The notes: a model not told the origin generated them from the sequence alone. A stretch of DNA of 64,000 bases from JAMZMI01 sp039944535 (GCA_039944535.1 JBDUYP010000013.1:3230-67229); one strand, 5' to 3'. Counted from the first letter of the stretch, positions 18,139-28,124 are shown. Program-made: numbers and translations.

Positions 18139-18288
18139 GCTCTTCCAATCTGGTTGCTTGACGGTCTTATGCTTCGACAGCTCGGGGACGCCTAGTCACC
18201 ATGACAGCCAATTCGTGTGCAGCCTTTCAGTCAATGACGTTTGTTGGGAATGGTTCGGCCGGTCAGGCAATGACACCAACTCGAAGTT

Positions 18289-19647
18289 CTATTTCCCGAT
18301 ACAAAACTTGGAGAATATGTTTTCGAGCAGATCATCTGTGGTGATCTCGCCCGTAATCAGACCGAGGTGGTGGAGAGAGTTGCGGATGTCCATGGCCACA
18401 AAATCGTTCGTTACCTCATTGTCAATACCAGCCAGGACGTCATCCAGGGCTTTGTTTGTTTCTACCAGGCTTTCGTAGTGTCGAAGGTTGGTCACCACGG
18501 TATTTCCGGTCTTGAAGCTGTCTAAAGACACAAGTGTTTTGAGTGCTTCTTTCAGGTTTTCGAGGTTTTCTTTTTGACTCGCTGAGATCAGAATAGACGA
18601 TTCAGCATCCATAAGATCCTTCAGTGCTTTTTGCGCCCCATCCATTTTGTTTCCCACCAGCAGGTAGGGGACGTTCAGCTCTTTGAGGTATGCGACCTGT
18701 CGTTTCAGCTCCTCGGGAGTATCATTGATCAGATCAATCAGGTAAATGATCACTGAAGCTTCCTTCATCTTGGCGTAGGTACGCTCTACACCTATGGCTT
18801 CTACTTTGTCTGCCGTAGTTCGGATGCCTGCTGTGTCGGTAAACCGAAAAGCAATGCCGTCAACATTGATCACATCTTCTATCACATCCCGGGTTGTGCC
18901 GGGTATATCTGAGACAATGGCTTTTTCTTCGTTGAGCAGTGCGTTGAGCAAAGTTGATTTACCTGCGTTTGGTTTTCCCGCAATGACGGTGGGTATTCCA
19001 TTTTTGATCGCATTGCCCAGTGTAAAGCTTTCAGTTAGCTTGATGATCACCTTTTTGAGCTCATGAATCAGTTTTTTCAGATCATCCCGGCTGGCAAACT
19101 CCACATCTTCTTCCGCAAAGTCCAGCTCCAGCTCAATCATACTGGCAAAATGTACCAGTTTTTCTCTGAGATGTTTGATTTCCAAACTAAAACCCCCGCG
19201 CATCTGATTCATGGCGGCATCATGCATAGACTCGTTTTCTGCGGCAATCAAGTCCGCAACCGCTTCGGCCTGAGCCAGGTCAAACCGCCCGTTGATAAAA
19301 GCTCTTTGTGTAAATTCTCCCGCTTTGGCCAGCTTGCACCCTTGTTTCAGAAGTAGCTTTATTAGCTGCTGTATGATATAGTTGCTCCCATGACAACTGA
19401 TCTCGATTACATCCTCCTTGGTAAACGAATTTGGAGCTTTGAAGAGAGATAGTAGCACTTCGTCGATGATGGCGTCACCATCCCTTATAGTACCGAAATG
19501 GATGGTGTGGGAGGGTTTCGTGGTAATGTCTTTCCCTTTGAAAATACCATTTACTATGGCAAAAGTATCTGGTCCGGATACCCGAATGACCCCAATGGCT
19601 CCAACGCCGGGAGGAGTAGCTAGCGCAACTATCGTCTCAAACTTCAT
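18289..19647 (-). CDS. mnmE: tRNA modification GTPase MnmE (TrmE)
   Basis: 452 aa, the normal family length. It has the N-terminal tetrahydrofolate-binding domain (MKFETIVALATPPGVGAIGVIR), a helical domain, an inserted G domain with G1 GKPNAGKST, G2 GTTRD, G3 DTAG and G4 NKMD, and the essential C-terminal FCIGK. With MnmG it modifies the wobble uridine of certain tRNAs at position 5. The start ATG at 19647 is preceded by TAATTTTG at 19652-19659, so the transcript may begin at or very close to the start codon. A broken copy of its 3' end lies at 12409-12580. Confidence 0.97.
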   Translation of the reverse strand: MKFETIVALATPPGVGAIGVIRVSGPDTFAIVNGIFKGKDITTKPSHTIHFGTIRDGDAIIDEVLLSLFKAPNSFTKEDVIEISCHGSNYIIQQLIKLLLKQGCKLAKAGEFTQRAFINGRFDLAQAEAVADLIAAENESMHDAAMNQMRGGFSLEIKHLREKLVHFASMIELELDFAEEDVEFASRDDLKKLIHELKKVIIKLTESFTLGNAIKNGIPTVIAGKPNAGKSTLLNALLNEEKAIVSDIPGTTRDVIEDVINVDGIAFRFTDTAGIRTTADKVEAIGVERTYAKMKEASVIIYLIDLINDTPEELKRQVAYLKELNVPYLLVGNKMDGAQKALKDLMDAESSILISASQKENLENLKEALKTLVSLDSFKTGNTVVTNLRHYESLVETNKALDDVLAGIDNEVTNDFVAMDIRNSLHHLGLITGEITTDDLLENIFSKFCIGK

Positions 19648-19720
19648 GATGCAAAATTACCATGAAGGATTGGGAATAATATGTTTTGATTATTTCAATT
19701 GAAAGAGAAGGTAGTGTCAA

Positions 19721-19749
19721 TTGAATTTGAATTTGGAATATTAGATTTG
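19721..19749 (+). promoter_or_regulatory. Putative Bacteroidota promoter (TTG N18 TAGATTTG)
   Basis: A perfect match to the -7 consensus TAnnTTTG (TAGATTTG, 19742-19749) lies 18 bp after a TTG at 19721-19723, close to Bacteroidota spacing. It sits about 30 bp upstream of the ATG at 19780. Confidence 0.5.
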
Positions 19750-19779
19750 CGACTTCATATACACAAAACCAGATACGAC

Positions 19780-20217
19780 ATGAAAAGAATTATTTTATTA
19801 TTTGCACTATTCGCAGGCATTGGCAGTATAGCACAAGCTCAAGAGTTGGGTGTGCGTTTTGGAGACGTTACAGGTGGCAATGTCGCCGTGGATGCGCTGT
19901 TCTCTACAAGCAAGTTTAGCATGTTGCACACGGATGTTTCATTCGGCAACAATGGAATAGGGGTGGATGCATTGTGGGACTTTATCTACAAACCTTTGGG
20001 TGATATTCCGATGAACTGGTATGCAGGTGTGGGGCCAACAGTTTTTCTTGGCAACACTGTATTATTAGCAGGCTCGGCAGAGTTGGGTCTTTCTTACAAA
20101 ATCGACGATGTGCCTATTTCTATCAGTGCGGACTGGCGACCTACGCTTGTGTTGATAGAAACCACAGATTTGTACTTCGGATCCTTTGGAGTCAATGTGA
20201 GGTATGTGTTTCAGTAA
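19780..20217 (+). CDS. Small exported outer-membrane beta-barrel-like protein
   Basis: 145 aa from the ATG at 19780; a longer frame from 19699 would precede the signal peptide and cross the promoter, so it is rejected. A signal peptide (MKRIILLFALFAGIGSIAQA) is followed by alternating strands such as VDALFSTSKFSMLHTDVSFG and WYAGVGPTVFLG and a terminal strand ending in aromatic residues (NVRYVFQ), the pattern of small 8-stranded barrels. It is monocistronic, with a clear promoter and terminator. The exact family is not recognised. Confidence 0.75.
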   Translation: MKRIILLFALFAGIGSIAQAQELGVRFGDVTGGNVAVDALFSTSKFSMLHTDVSFGNNGIGVDALWDFIYKPLGDIPMNWYAGVGPTVFLGNTVLLAGSAELGLSYKIDDVPISISADWRPTLVLIETTDLYFGSFGVNVRYVFQ

Positions 20218-20244
20218 GCGAGACTGAATTTCAAAGCTTTGAAG

Positions 20245-20270
20245 ATGCCCCTTTCTGGGGCATTTTTTTT
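20245..20270 (+). terminator. Rho-independent terminator
   Basis: A perfect 7-bp stem ATGCCCC / GGGGCAT with a 5-base loop is followed by a run of eight T. It lies 27 bp after the stop of the small barrel gene. Confidence 0.88.
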
Positions 20271-20458
20271 GATGGATCTCGAATAATTCCATTCGCAAAG
20301 AAATGCTGCTGTTCGTAAAGAAGAATTGCTTCTTATAAACCATGCCAAGGATTAGCTCAGTTATTCAGCCAAATTCATATTCTAATAAGTGGTCTTTGTT
20401 TCCTTTTGACTAAAACGAAGGTACTAGGCCTCCTAACTTAAAAATCTGACTGAATAAC

Positions 20459-23400
20459 ATGAAAAACATCTCTAAAATACTCTTTGCAGGCATTTGTCTG
20501 ATTACATCCATTTTGACCCATGCTCAAAAATGGGATGATGGATTTACAACAGGCTCTGGTATCGCTCTCAGGGACATGATTGAAATCAATGGTGACTTTT
20601 ATGTAGCCGGGAGATATTCCTCATCCATGCAAACGTGCATTGCCAAATGGGACGGTTCAGCATGGTCCGCTGTGGGGTCTGGGTTTGTGGAATCTACCGA
20701 TACCCAGTACGGTATTTACGCATTAGCGGAATTAAATGGCGACCTATACGCCGGAGGATTTTTTACAATAGATATTGGAGGAACCAATTATCATGGCCTG
20801 GCCAAATGGACAGGTTCTGCTTGGGAAGCAGTTCCTGACTTTCCGAATACCACAATACAAAACAGAGTGTATGACCTTGAGGTTTTCAATGGTAATGTCA
20901 TGATTGGTGGTAAGTTTAGTGGACTTTTCGGTGGAGCGAATACCATAGAAAACATTATTGGGTATAATGGCACGAATTGGGTGCCGTTTGATCAAGGCGT
21001 TTGGCAAGGTGAAGTTTTGGCAATGGCGGTTCACGATGGCGAGTTCTATGCCGGTGGTAAATTCACTCAGGACAGAGCCACAAATGCTTTTGTTGATAAT
21101 TTTGTGAAATGGGACGGTACCAATAGTGTATGGGTAAATATTGGAGCATTTGCCACTCTTTACACCAATAGCGGATATATTGACAAAATTAAATCCTACG
21201 GGAGTCATTTATATGTATATAGTATTAGGGATGATATTTTTAACAGTTTCCCTCAATTGCTTAGGTGGGATCTGGCAGTCGAAATAACAAACATAAATAC
21301 TGTGTCTGTGACACCAGAATATTCACGAGTGGCGCAGGTTTATGATATGATAGTTTATGATGGAAATCTTGTAGTTTCCGGAAACTATCTTGATTCACAA
21401 GTTTTTGGAAATTCATCACCAATTCAGATTGAGAGCTACGACGGAACTACCTGGAACAAGCAACTGCCTGCTGGTGCCTCTGCACAAGTTCTTGGAATTT
21501 TCGATGGAAAGCTGACCAATGGATCAAAGGTGTTGAATGATCCAAGCGCTACTATTGTAGTGGATAAGTCGGTGCTATGTGAAGGTGAATCAGTAACATA
21601 TAGCTTTGATGAGGTTTCTAGCAATACCATTACTTCAGTAAATTGGACATTTGAGGGTGGCGATCCGGCAACCTCTACCGATTTAGCACCAGTAGTAACC
21701 TATTCTACGGGCGGAACATTCGGTGCTACCATTGAGGTGACCTCCACCGATGGCACCAATACCATCTTTAAAAACAATATGGTAGAAGTAAACAATGATC
21801 TGGCCATTACAACTCAACCAGCGGCGGTTGCTATTTGTGATGATGAGAATGCAACCTTTATGGTTATAGCATCGGGAAGTGGAGTGCCTATAACCTATCA
21901 ATGGCAAATGGACGATGGTACTGGATATACGGATCTTGGGGATGGAGCGATAGATGGAGGAAGTTCGGTGAGTGGTTCTACAACCGCGACATTGAATGTT
22001 AACAGAAACGACTTATCGCAGAATTCTTTAAATGGTAACAAGTTTCGATGTGTTCTTTCTAAATGCTCGGATGTTACCTCTGATGAAGCAATTCTTACGG
22101 TTATCAAAGCACCGGTCATCGTGGAGGCACCAGCGCATACAGGAGTATGCCAAACTGGAGATCCATCATTTTCTGTGTTGGCGACCTCCGATGGGACGCT
22201 TAGTTACCAGTGGCAATACAGGTTTGCCGGATCAAATACCTTTACGAATTTGACGGAGGCTGGAGTTTATTCTGGCGTCACATCAGCAACACTAACATTA
22301 ACAGGGGCGGATAATACGCTGGCAGAATTATTCGAATCTGACAATAGTGATGGAATTACTCGGGCAGATTTCCAATGTGTGGTAACAGCGGATGGTTGTT
22401 CTGTAAACAGTGGTGTCGCTCTGCTCTACGTTTATGAGCCGCCCACTGTCAATGCTGATCCGGAGGATGTTACCCTTTGCAATTCTGGATCAGGGGTTAC
22501 TACTTCTTTTTCCGTAACCGCATCCACAAATAATCTGGGGCTCAAATATCAATGGCAGGTAGATAAAGGAGCCGGTTTTATAAATATTGCTGATGATAAC
22601 AGCTACACTGGCTCCAACACGAAGAAACTTGATATAACCGGAGGATCGTCAACACTGGACGGTTATCAATATCGCTGTGAGGTAGGAGGGTGTGCTTCTC
22701 CGGTATATTCAGCTGCCGCAACGCTAACCATTGATGATGCACCTGTTATTACCAGTCAACCGACTATAACGAGTATTTGTGATGGGAGCGATACTGAATT
22801 TAGTATGACCGCAACAGGAAAAAATTTAATCTATCAGTGGCAGGAACGAATTACGAATACATTTGTAGATATCACCAATGACAACACCTATTTTGTTTCG
22901 GATGGTACCTTGCAGATATCTGGTGCAACAACATCCATGCATAACCGTGCATATCGCTGCACTATTACGAGTGGAACTTGTTCAATAAATTCCAGTCAAG
23001 CAATGTTGAGGGTTTACTCGCCACCATCCTTCTCTGGTACTTTGCAGGATCGCACAACATGTGATGGTGGAGATGCAGTAACATTTGGAAAATCCGCCCA
23101 AAATTTCAATGGGGCTGTCCACACTTATCAATGGCAGGAAGCATTTGCCGGCTCAGACATATTTGCCGATATCTCGGACGACACCAAATTCAGCGGTATC
23201 AACGGAACCAGCTTGTCGGTTTTGACTCCAACCTTATCGATGAGTGGAAACCGGTACAGACTGAAAGTAGATGGGTGTGTGACGGATGTAGTCTCTGATG
23301 ACGCACTCCTTACCGTAAAACGTCAACCGGTGGTTACCGTTTCTCCCGATCCCGTAACCGTTTGTTTTGGTGAGGAAATATCATTTTCAGCGACTGCTGT

Positions 23401-24373
23401 CGGAGATGATGACATGACTTATCAGTGGTTGGTTTCCACAGATGATGGTCAAAACTTTAATGCTTTAAGTGGCTTTAGCGGTACGAATACATCATCCATT
23501 TCGTTGGAAAACGGCGTAAATAATACGGATATGGATGGCTGGTTATTCAAATGTAAGGTAAGTGCCAATTCACCGTGTCAGGATTTATCCGCTGAAAGTT
23601 TTGAGGCCAAGCTAAGTGTTGAGGAGGTGACTATTGCGTCAATCTCCGGACCTGAATTTCAGCTTTGTGAGGGCGGTGCTGCAGGCTTTACTGTTTCGGC
23701 AACTGGGAACGACCTCACCTATCAATGGTACGAGAATAATGTGGCTATTACGGATGGGGGAATTTACTCAGGAGCTAATTCAGTTGAATTATTAGTGACA
23801 GGGGTCTCAGCTGACCAAAATGGCGCCAACTATCATTGTGTTGTCATGGGCAACTGCCCTGAAGTTACCTCACAGAGCCGTTCGCTGAATGTTATAACTT
23901 TGGAAAAACCGATTATCACAGCAAACAATGCCAATTCATCAACACCTTTATTATCAGTAACAAACGTCTTTGGAGACACTTACGAGTGGTTTCTGGATGG
24001 AAACATCGTGGGTTCAAGTTCCAGTGAATTCTCTGCGTCAGAAGCGGGCTCATATACGGTAATTGTATATCAAAATGGATGCTCCAGCGAAGCGTCAGAT
24101 CCGTATGAGCTAACGATATTGGGAATAGGCGATATTGACGCAGCACAGATGAATGTTTACCCAAATCCTTTAAAAGCGGATGTAAAAATATCGATGGGTC
24201 TTTCAAAGGAGTATACAATCCGGGTGAGTGGCCTTGATGGTAAAATCTTAATCTCACGTATTGTGAATTCTGAAAGTTTGACTTTGAATCTTTCAGAGTT
24301 AGCTAAAGGCATTTACATGCTAAGTGTTGATGATGGTTTTGAAACACATTTTGAGCGACTTATAAAAGACTGA
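20459..24373 (+). CDS. Large secreted multi-Ig protein with type IX secretion sorting tail
   Basis: 1304 aa. A signal peptide (1-22) leads into a propeller-like region (about 25-350) with repeats such as AKWDGSAW, AKWTGSAW and VKWDGTN. Next comes a PKD-like domain (about 375-445, NWTFEGGDP). Then at least eight Ig-like modules of about 90-100 residues follow, each with a YQWQ-type strand and paired Cys (for example YRCEVGGC, YRCTITSGTC). The last ~75 residues form the type A sorting domain (MNVYPNPLKADVKISM to ERLIKD), which directs export through the type IX system and is then usually cleaved. It is probably a surface adhesin or carbohydrate-binding protein. A strong terminator follows. Confidence 0.9.
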   Translation: MKNISKILFAGICLITSILTHAQKWDDGFTTGSGIALRDMIEINGDFYVAGRYSSSMQTCIAKWDGSAWSAVGSGFVESTDTQYGIYALAELNGDLYAGGFFTIDIGGTNYHGLAKWTGSAWEAVPDFPNTTIQNRVYDLEVFNGNVMIGGKFSGLFGGANTIENIIGYNGTNWVPFDQGVWQGEVLAMAVHDGEFYAGGKFTQDRATNAFVDNFVKWDGTNSVWVNIGAFATLYTNSGYIDKIKSYGSHLYVYSIRDDIFNSFPQLLRWDLAVEITNINTVSVTPEYSRVAQVYDMIVYDGNLVVSGNYLDSQVFGNSSPIQIESYDGTTWNKQLPAGASAQVLGIFDGKLTNGSKVLNDPSATIVVDKSVLCEGESVTYSFDEVSSNTITSVNWTFEGGDPATSTDLAPVVTYSTGGTFGATIEVTSTDGTNTIFKNNMVEVNNDLAITTQPAAVAICDDENATFMVIASGSGVPITYQWQMDDGTGYTDLGDGAIDGGSSVSGSTTATLNVNRNDLSQNSLNGNKFRCVLSKCSDVTSDEAILTVIKAPVIVEAPAHTGVCQTGDPSFSVLATSDGTLSYQWQYRFAGSNTFTNLTEAGVYSGVTSATLTLTGADNTLAELFESDNSDGITRADFQCVVTADGCSVNSGVALLYVYEPPTVNADPEDVTLCNSGSGVTTSFSVTASTNNLGLKYQWQVDKGAGFINIADDNSYTGSNTKKLDITGGSSTLDGYQYRCEVGGCASPVYSAAATLTIDDAPVITSQPTITSICDGSDTEFSMTATGKNLIYQWQERITNTFVDITNDNTYFVSDGTLQISGATTSMHNRAYRCTITSGTCSINSSQAMLRVYSPPSFSGTLQDRTTCDGGDAVTFGKSAQNFNGAVHTYQWQEAFAGSDIFADISDDTKFSGINGTSLSVLTPTLSMSGNRYRLKVDGCVTDVVSDDALLTVKRQPVVTVSPDPVTVCFGEEISFSATAVGDDDMTYQWLVSTDDGQNFNALSGFSGTNTSSISLENGVNNTDMDGWLFKCKVSANSPCQDLSAESFEAKLSVEEVTIASISGPEFQLCEGGAAGFTVSATGNDLTYQWYENNVAITDGGIYSGANSVELLVTGVSADQNGANYHCVVMGNCPEVTSQSRSLNVITLEKPIITANNANSSTPLLSVTNVFGDTYEWFLDGNIVGSSSSEFSASEAGSYTVIVYQNGCSSEASDPYELTILGIGDIDAAQMNVYPNPLKADVKISMGLSKEYTIRVSGLDGKILISRIVNSESLTLNLSELAKGIYMLSVDDGFETHFERLIKD

Positions 24374-24393
24374 TTAGAACTCAGGCTAAAGAT

Positions 24394-24423
24394 GGAAACC
24401 CTGTACAATACAGGGTTTCCTTT
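24394..24423 (+). terminator. Strong terminator hairpin
   Basis: A perfect 12-bp stem GGAAACCCTGTA / TACAGGGTTTCC with the 3-base loop CAA, followed by a short T stretch. It lies 20 bp after the stop of the large secreted protein gene. Confidence 0.85.
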
Positions 24424-24525
24424 GGTTGGCATACGTTGGAAAGCCTGGACGGCCTTGAAGCCCATTAATCGTCAAACGGACTTCTTTAAAAACTTTGAGT
24501 ACTTTGGTAAATTAGAAGAACGAAT

Positions 24526-25515
24526 TTGATTACCAACCAACACCTACCCATAACTCGAGATTTGTCGAGTGACTATGCAATTAGACCGTTGCTATTTTTC
24601 AATGGTCATATGGAGACGATACTACCTTCTCTAATTTTTAAACCTGTGAGGATAGGTTACAATCGGGAGGTTTTAAACTTGATTGATGGTGATCGCCTGG
24701 CCCTTGATTGGGTGAAATCAGGTAATCGCCGACTGATAGTACTCACACATGGCATGGAAGGTAGTAGTGAGAGGTTTTACGTCAAACGTGCGGCTAACTA
24801 TTTCGCGCAACGAGAATGGGATGTATTGGCTTGGAACGCTCGGGGTTGCGGAGGGCAAACCGGTATTGTTGTCAAGTTAAGACATCATGGAAATTATGAA
24901 GATTTGCAAAGTGTGATGAATCATGCACTTGAAAGGGAGTATGATGAAATAGTACTTATTGGTTTTTCAATGGGAGGAAGTCAGACATTGTCGTACCTAA
25001 GTCTCAATGGATTGGATACCCGCGTTTTAGGGGGAATAGGCTTTTCTGTTACTTTCGACTTTGAAGATATGATGACACAGCTCCAAAAACCACAAAATTT
25101 TCTTTATAGGAATATCTTTCTTTCCAAAATGAAAAAAAGGGTTGTTGAGTACGCTGCAATTGATGAACGAGTAGATAAATCAGCCCTGCCGATGATCAAT
25201 ACCTTTGAAGATTTTCATTTGAAGTATACTGTACAGTTAAATAGTTATTCGTCTTTGAAGGAGTTTTATAGAGAGGCCTCTCCCGTATTTCAAATTCCGA
25301 ACCTGAAGCGTCCATTTCTTGCGGTAAATGCACTTAATGACCCTATTTTGGGAGATGAGAATTACCCTGTGGCAGTTAATAGTGATTTTTTCAAGATAGA
25401 AACACCAAAATACGGAGGTCATTTAGGGTTTACATTGCCAAACAAAGGTTATAGCTTCATGGAAACGCGAGCTGACCTTTTCATTTGCAATGACCTGAAA
25501 ATGAAATCTTTTTAG
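24526..25515 (+). CDS. YheT-like alpha/beta hydrolase
   Basis: 329 aa. It shows the YheT/ABHD1-type pattern: FFNGHMETILPS near the N terminus, VLTHGMEGSSERFYVKRAA (oxyanion region), WNARGCGG, and the nucleophile elbow GFSMGGSQ (Ser at about 146). The late motif YGGHLGF supplies the catalytic His (about 305), and an Asp lies in NALNDPILGDENYP. Start is TTG at 24526: the next ATG would cut off the conserved N-terminal motif. There is no signal peptide. The stop is directly followed by the ATG of the sensor kinase, with no gap, so the hydrolase and the two-component genes are probably co-expressed. The ester or lipid substrate is unknown. Confidence 0.85.
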   Translation: MITNQHLPITRDLSSDYAIRPLLFFNGHMETILPSLIFKPVRIGYNREVLNLIDGDRLALDWVKSGNRRLIVLTHGMEGSSERFYVKRAANYFAQREWDVLAWNARGCGGQTGIVVKLRHHGNYEDLQSVMNHALEREYDEIVLIGFSMGGSQTLSYLSLNGLDTRVLGGIGFSVTFDFEDMMTQLQKPQNFLYRNIFLSKMKKRVVEYAAIDERVDKSALPMINTFEDFHLKYTVQLNSYSSLKEFYREASPVFQIPNLKRPFLAVNALNDPILGDENYPVAVNSDFFKIETPKYGGHLGFTLPNKGYSFMETRADLFICNDLKMKSF

Positions 25516-27312
25516 ATGGCGTTGATGCTCATCATAGCCCTCCTTTTCACTCCTGAGGCTTCAGATACGGAGTGCAAGGTCGATATGTCATATTCAATCA
25601 GCCAGCAGGGAACCTGGGTGGAAATCACCGACTCCACCCGGGCACCCTATAAAACTGATTGTTGGGTGAAGGTTGAAATTGAGTGCGCTTCTAGTGGCAA
25701 TTATGCCCTGCAGGGTGGCAATTGGTATATGAGAAATATGTCCTTTTATGATGATAATCGGAATTTGCTAGGAAAGGGAAACAACGTACATCTTAACCTT
25801 ATTCAACCCAACAGCACGATTTTTATCTACTATCCATTTACGGACGAGAAAAGTACTTCTTTTGAAATAGCATTGCATTCTGAAAAAGATTTTCTAGAAG
25901 ATCGGTCACTGAAGAATTATTTTCAAATCCCATTTCTGGCGATCTATGCGCTGTTGGCTTTTGCTTCCATGTCCTTTTTCATTGGGTCCAGAGACCGTGT
26001 TTATCTGCATTTCTTTTTCTATCTCCTTTCAGCAGCCTATTTCTTTGCGTATCAGTATGGTTTGTTAGGAGCAATTTGGCCGGTTATAGATCAGATTTCT
26101 CCCACTTGGCTGTGGATATCGTCAGCATCATTGTCACTCTCATATGCTTATTTTGCACAATCATTTCTTTATCTGCGTGAAAGAGATCTGTTTTGTTTTC
26201 GTCTGTTTTCTTTCGGACAATTGTACATCGCTTTTGTGGTATTGCTAGAGATAGTATCATATCTAGCTGGATATGATCTTCAACATAACTTTTATTACAA
26301 AATCGTTAGCATTGGTATTCAATTGCCACTAATGAGCTGGATTTTTTACCGTGTGTACCAACTCAAAAACAGGCTGAGTAATATTTTCCTTATCGGAGCA
26401 GGGGTACTGATATTATCCACTTTGTCCGGGCAGATCTTGTCCACTATGAAATTGACATTTGAAACAAATTATTTTATTCAAGCCGGCTTGATATTAGACA
26501 TTCTGATTTTTTCGGTAGGCATGTCTGTGCGTATTGGGTTGGTCTATAAAGGTCGCGAGAAGGCGCAAAGCAGGTTGATTGGTCAGCTCAAAGTAAACGA
26601 GCAACTGCAGGATGAATACACGGCCCAGTTAGAAGTCAAAGTGAGTGAGCGAACGGCAGAAATTCAAATGAAAAGTCAAGAAAATGAACTTTTGCTTAAA
26701 GAAGTTCATCATCGAGTGAAAAATAACCTTCAAATGATTTCTAGCCTACTTAGTATGCAAGCCAGAAGAACTTTGAGAAGTAAGGAAAGCGAAATTTTGT
26801 TATTCACCCAAAATAGGGTCAGGTCTATTGCATTGATACATGAGCACTTGTATCAACATGATGATTTCTCTCAAATACCTCTTGAGGGATACGTGTCAGA
26901 CCTTATTACAATGCTCTTGAAGTCACTTTTTTCCGAAAGGACGATTTCGTTGAAGGAGGAAATTCAGACGATGAAAGTGGATTTTGATACTGCGCTACAT
27001 GTTGGACTCATTTTGAACGAATTGGTTACAAACTCGATCAAATATGCGTTTCCTACTTGCAAAAAACCTGAGTTGCTGGTGCAGGTGTTTGAAAATAATG
27101 GCAGCCTCAATCTCGTAGTTCAGGACAATGGAAAATCACCTGAATCCTTCGATCATGGGTTTGGATGGAATCTTATTACTTCTATTCTTGAGGGAGTTCA
27201 TGGTAGTTATTCTTATGAATTTAAGAATGGGTGTCATATTGTAATTAGTATTCGTGATTATGTAATCCGATCGGTACCGTACGATGAAAATAGGGCCACA
27301 TCTGGATTTTAA
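25516..27312 (+). CDS. 7TMR-DISM sensor histidine kinase (HisKA_2 type)
   Basis: 598 aa: a short signal sequence, an extracytoplasmic beta domain (about 20-130, 7TMR-DISMED2-like), seven membrane helices (about 138-345), a coiled coil, and a kinase core with phospho-acceptor box EVHHRVKNNLQMISSLL (His at about 399). The ATPase has NELVTNSIKYAF and a short glycine-rich end (DHGFGWNLI). HisKA_2 kinases respond to envelope or small-ligand signals. It begins immediately after the hydrolase stop, and the LytTR regulator 84 bp downstream is the likely partner. HisKA_2 paired with LytTR is less common than LytS paired with LytTR. Confidence 0.87.
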   Translation: MALMLIIALLFTPEASDTECKVDMSYSISQQGTWVEITDSTRAPYKTDCWVKVEIECASSGNYALQGGNWYMRNMSFYDDNRNLLGKGNNVHLNLIQPNSTIFIYYPFTDEKSTSFEIALHSEKDFLEDRSLKNYFQIPFLAIYALLAFASMSFFIGSRDRVYLHFFFYLLSAAYFFAYQYGLLGAIWPVIDQISPTWLWISSASLSLSYAYFAQSFLYLRERDLFCFRLFSFGQLYIAFVVLLEIVSYLAGYDLQHNFYYKIVSIGIQLPLMSWIFYRVYQLKNRLSNIFLIGAGVLILSTLSGQILSTMKLTFETNYFIQAGLILDILIFSVGMSVRIGLVYKGREKAQSRLIGQLKVNEQLQDEYTAQLEVKVSERTAEIQMKSQENELLLKEVHHRVKNNLQMISSLLSMQARRTLRSKESEILLFTQNRVRSIALIHEHLYQHDDFSQIPLEGYVSDLITMLLKSLFSERTISLKEEIQTMKVDFDTALHVGLILNELVTNSIKYAFPTCKKPELLVQVFENNGSLNLVVQDNGKSPESFDHGFGWNLITSILEGVHGSYSYEFKNGCHIVISIRDYVIRSVPYDENRATSGF

Positions 27313-27396
27313 TATTGGCGGCTAGCCCAAATTAGAATTCGTAATATTCTTTCAGTTTGGTATATTGAAGCTTCTTTTACCAATCTGCTATTGGAA

Positions 27397-28110
27397 ATGA
27401 AATCTAAAATTAAGGTTATAGTGGTTGAAGACAACCCCATAACATCTATGGATTTAAACGAAATCCTGAACTGTCACGGATTTGAAATTTTGGGTGCTTA
27501 TGCCTCTGCTGAGGAGGCTGCCAGCGACTTGCTCTCTATTACCCCTGATGTTTTATTGGTGGATATCAAGCTCAAAGGAGACATGAGCGGCATAGATTTG
27601 GCTGAGCAGTTTGCCAGTCAGGTTCCTATTGTCTTCCTCACATCCAATTCGGATAAGGATACTGTAAGAGAAGCGTTGAAAACACTTCCAGCTTCGTTTC
27701 TTACCAAGCCTTTTGATCAAAAAGAGGTTCTAATCGCACTGGAACTTGCTTACAACAAATTTGTAGAAAAGAAGAATGCTAATCCAGCAATGGAGTTTCC
27801 TTTCGTTTTCCTAAAATCAGGACAGGTATTTGATAAAGTGGCTCATGAGGATATCACTCTTGTGAAAGCGGATGGCAGTTATTCAAAGGTTTGCACACAT
27901 GAGAAAGAGTATTTGGTCTCCGCTAATCTGAACCAAATTACTCAGAAACTGAATTCAGACACATTCATGCGAGTGCATAGATCCTACCTGATCAATATTC
28001 ATAAGGTTGATAGCCTTGATCAGGATTATGTATTTATCGGGGGTGAACCCATCCCTGTTGGGCGCACATTTAAAACTAATATGAAAACCGTTTTAAAGAG
28101 ATTTTCATGA
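27397..28110 (+). CDS. LytTR-family response regulator
   Basis: 237 aa from the ATG at 27397 (a TTG six bases earlier is also possible). The receiver domain (1 to about 120) has VVEDN, phospho-acceptor Asp in VLLVDIKLKG, TSN and KPF. The LytTR DNA-binding domain is at about 135-237, with IHKVDSLDQDYVFIGGEPIPVGRTF. It should regulate genes carrying paired 9-bp LytTR sites. It follows the DISM kinase on the same strand and ends 14 bp from the converging FeoB-C gene. No obvious LytTR direct repeat was found upstream of its own operon. Confidence 0.9.
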   Translation: MKSKIKVIVVEDNPITSMDLNEILNCHGFEILGAYASAEEAASDLLSITPDVLLVDIKLKGDMSGIDLAEQFASQVPIVFLTSNSDKDTVREALKTLPASFLTKPFDQKEVLIALELAYNKFVEKKNANPAMEFPFVFLKSGQVFDKVAHEDITLVKADGSYSKVCTHEKEYLVSANLNQITQKLNSDTFMRVHRSYLINIHKVDSLDQDYVFIGGEPIPVGRTFKTNMKTVLKRFS

Positions 28111-28124
28111 AAATATTATTGACC

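Noticed and set aside
18010..18478. Plus-strand frames upstream of and over the mnmE end
   Set aside because: Composition is random-looking, they cross repeat words, and the second overlaps mnmE on the opposite strand.
24460..24525. LytTR site or promoter upstream of the hydrolase-kinase operon
   Set aside because: No GTT-type direct repeat of the right spacing and no exact TAnnTTTG was found.
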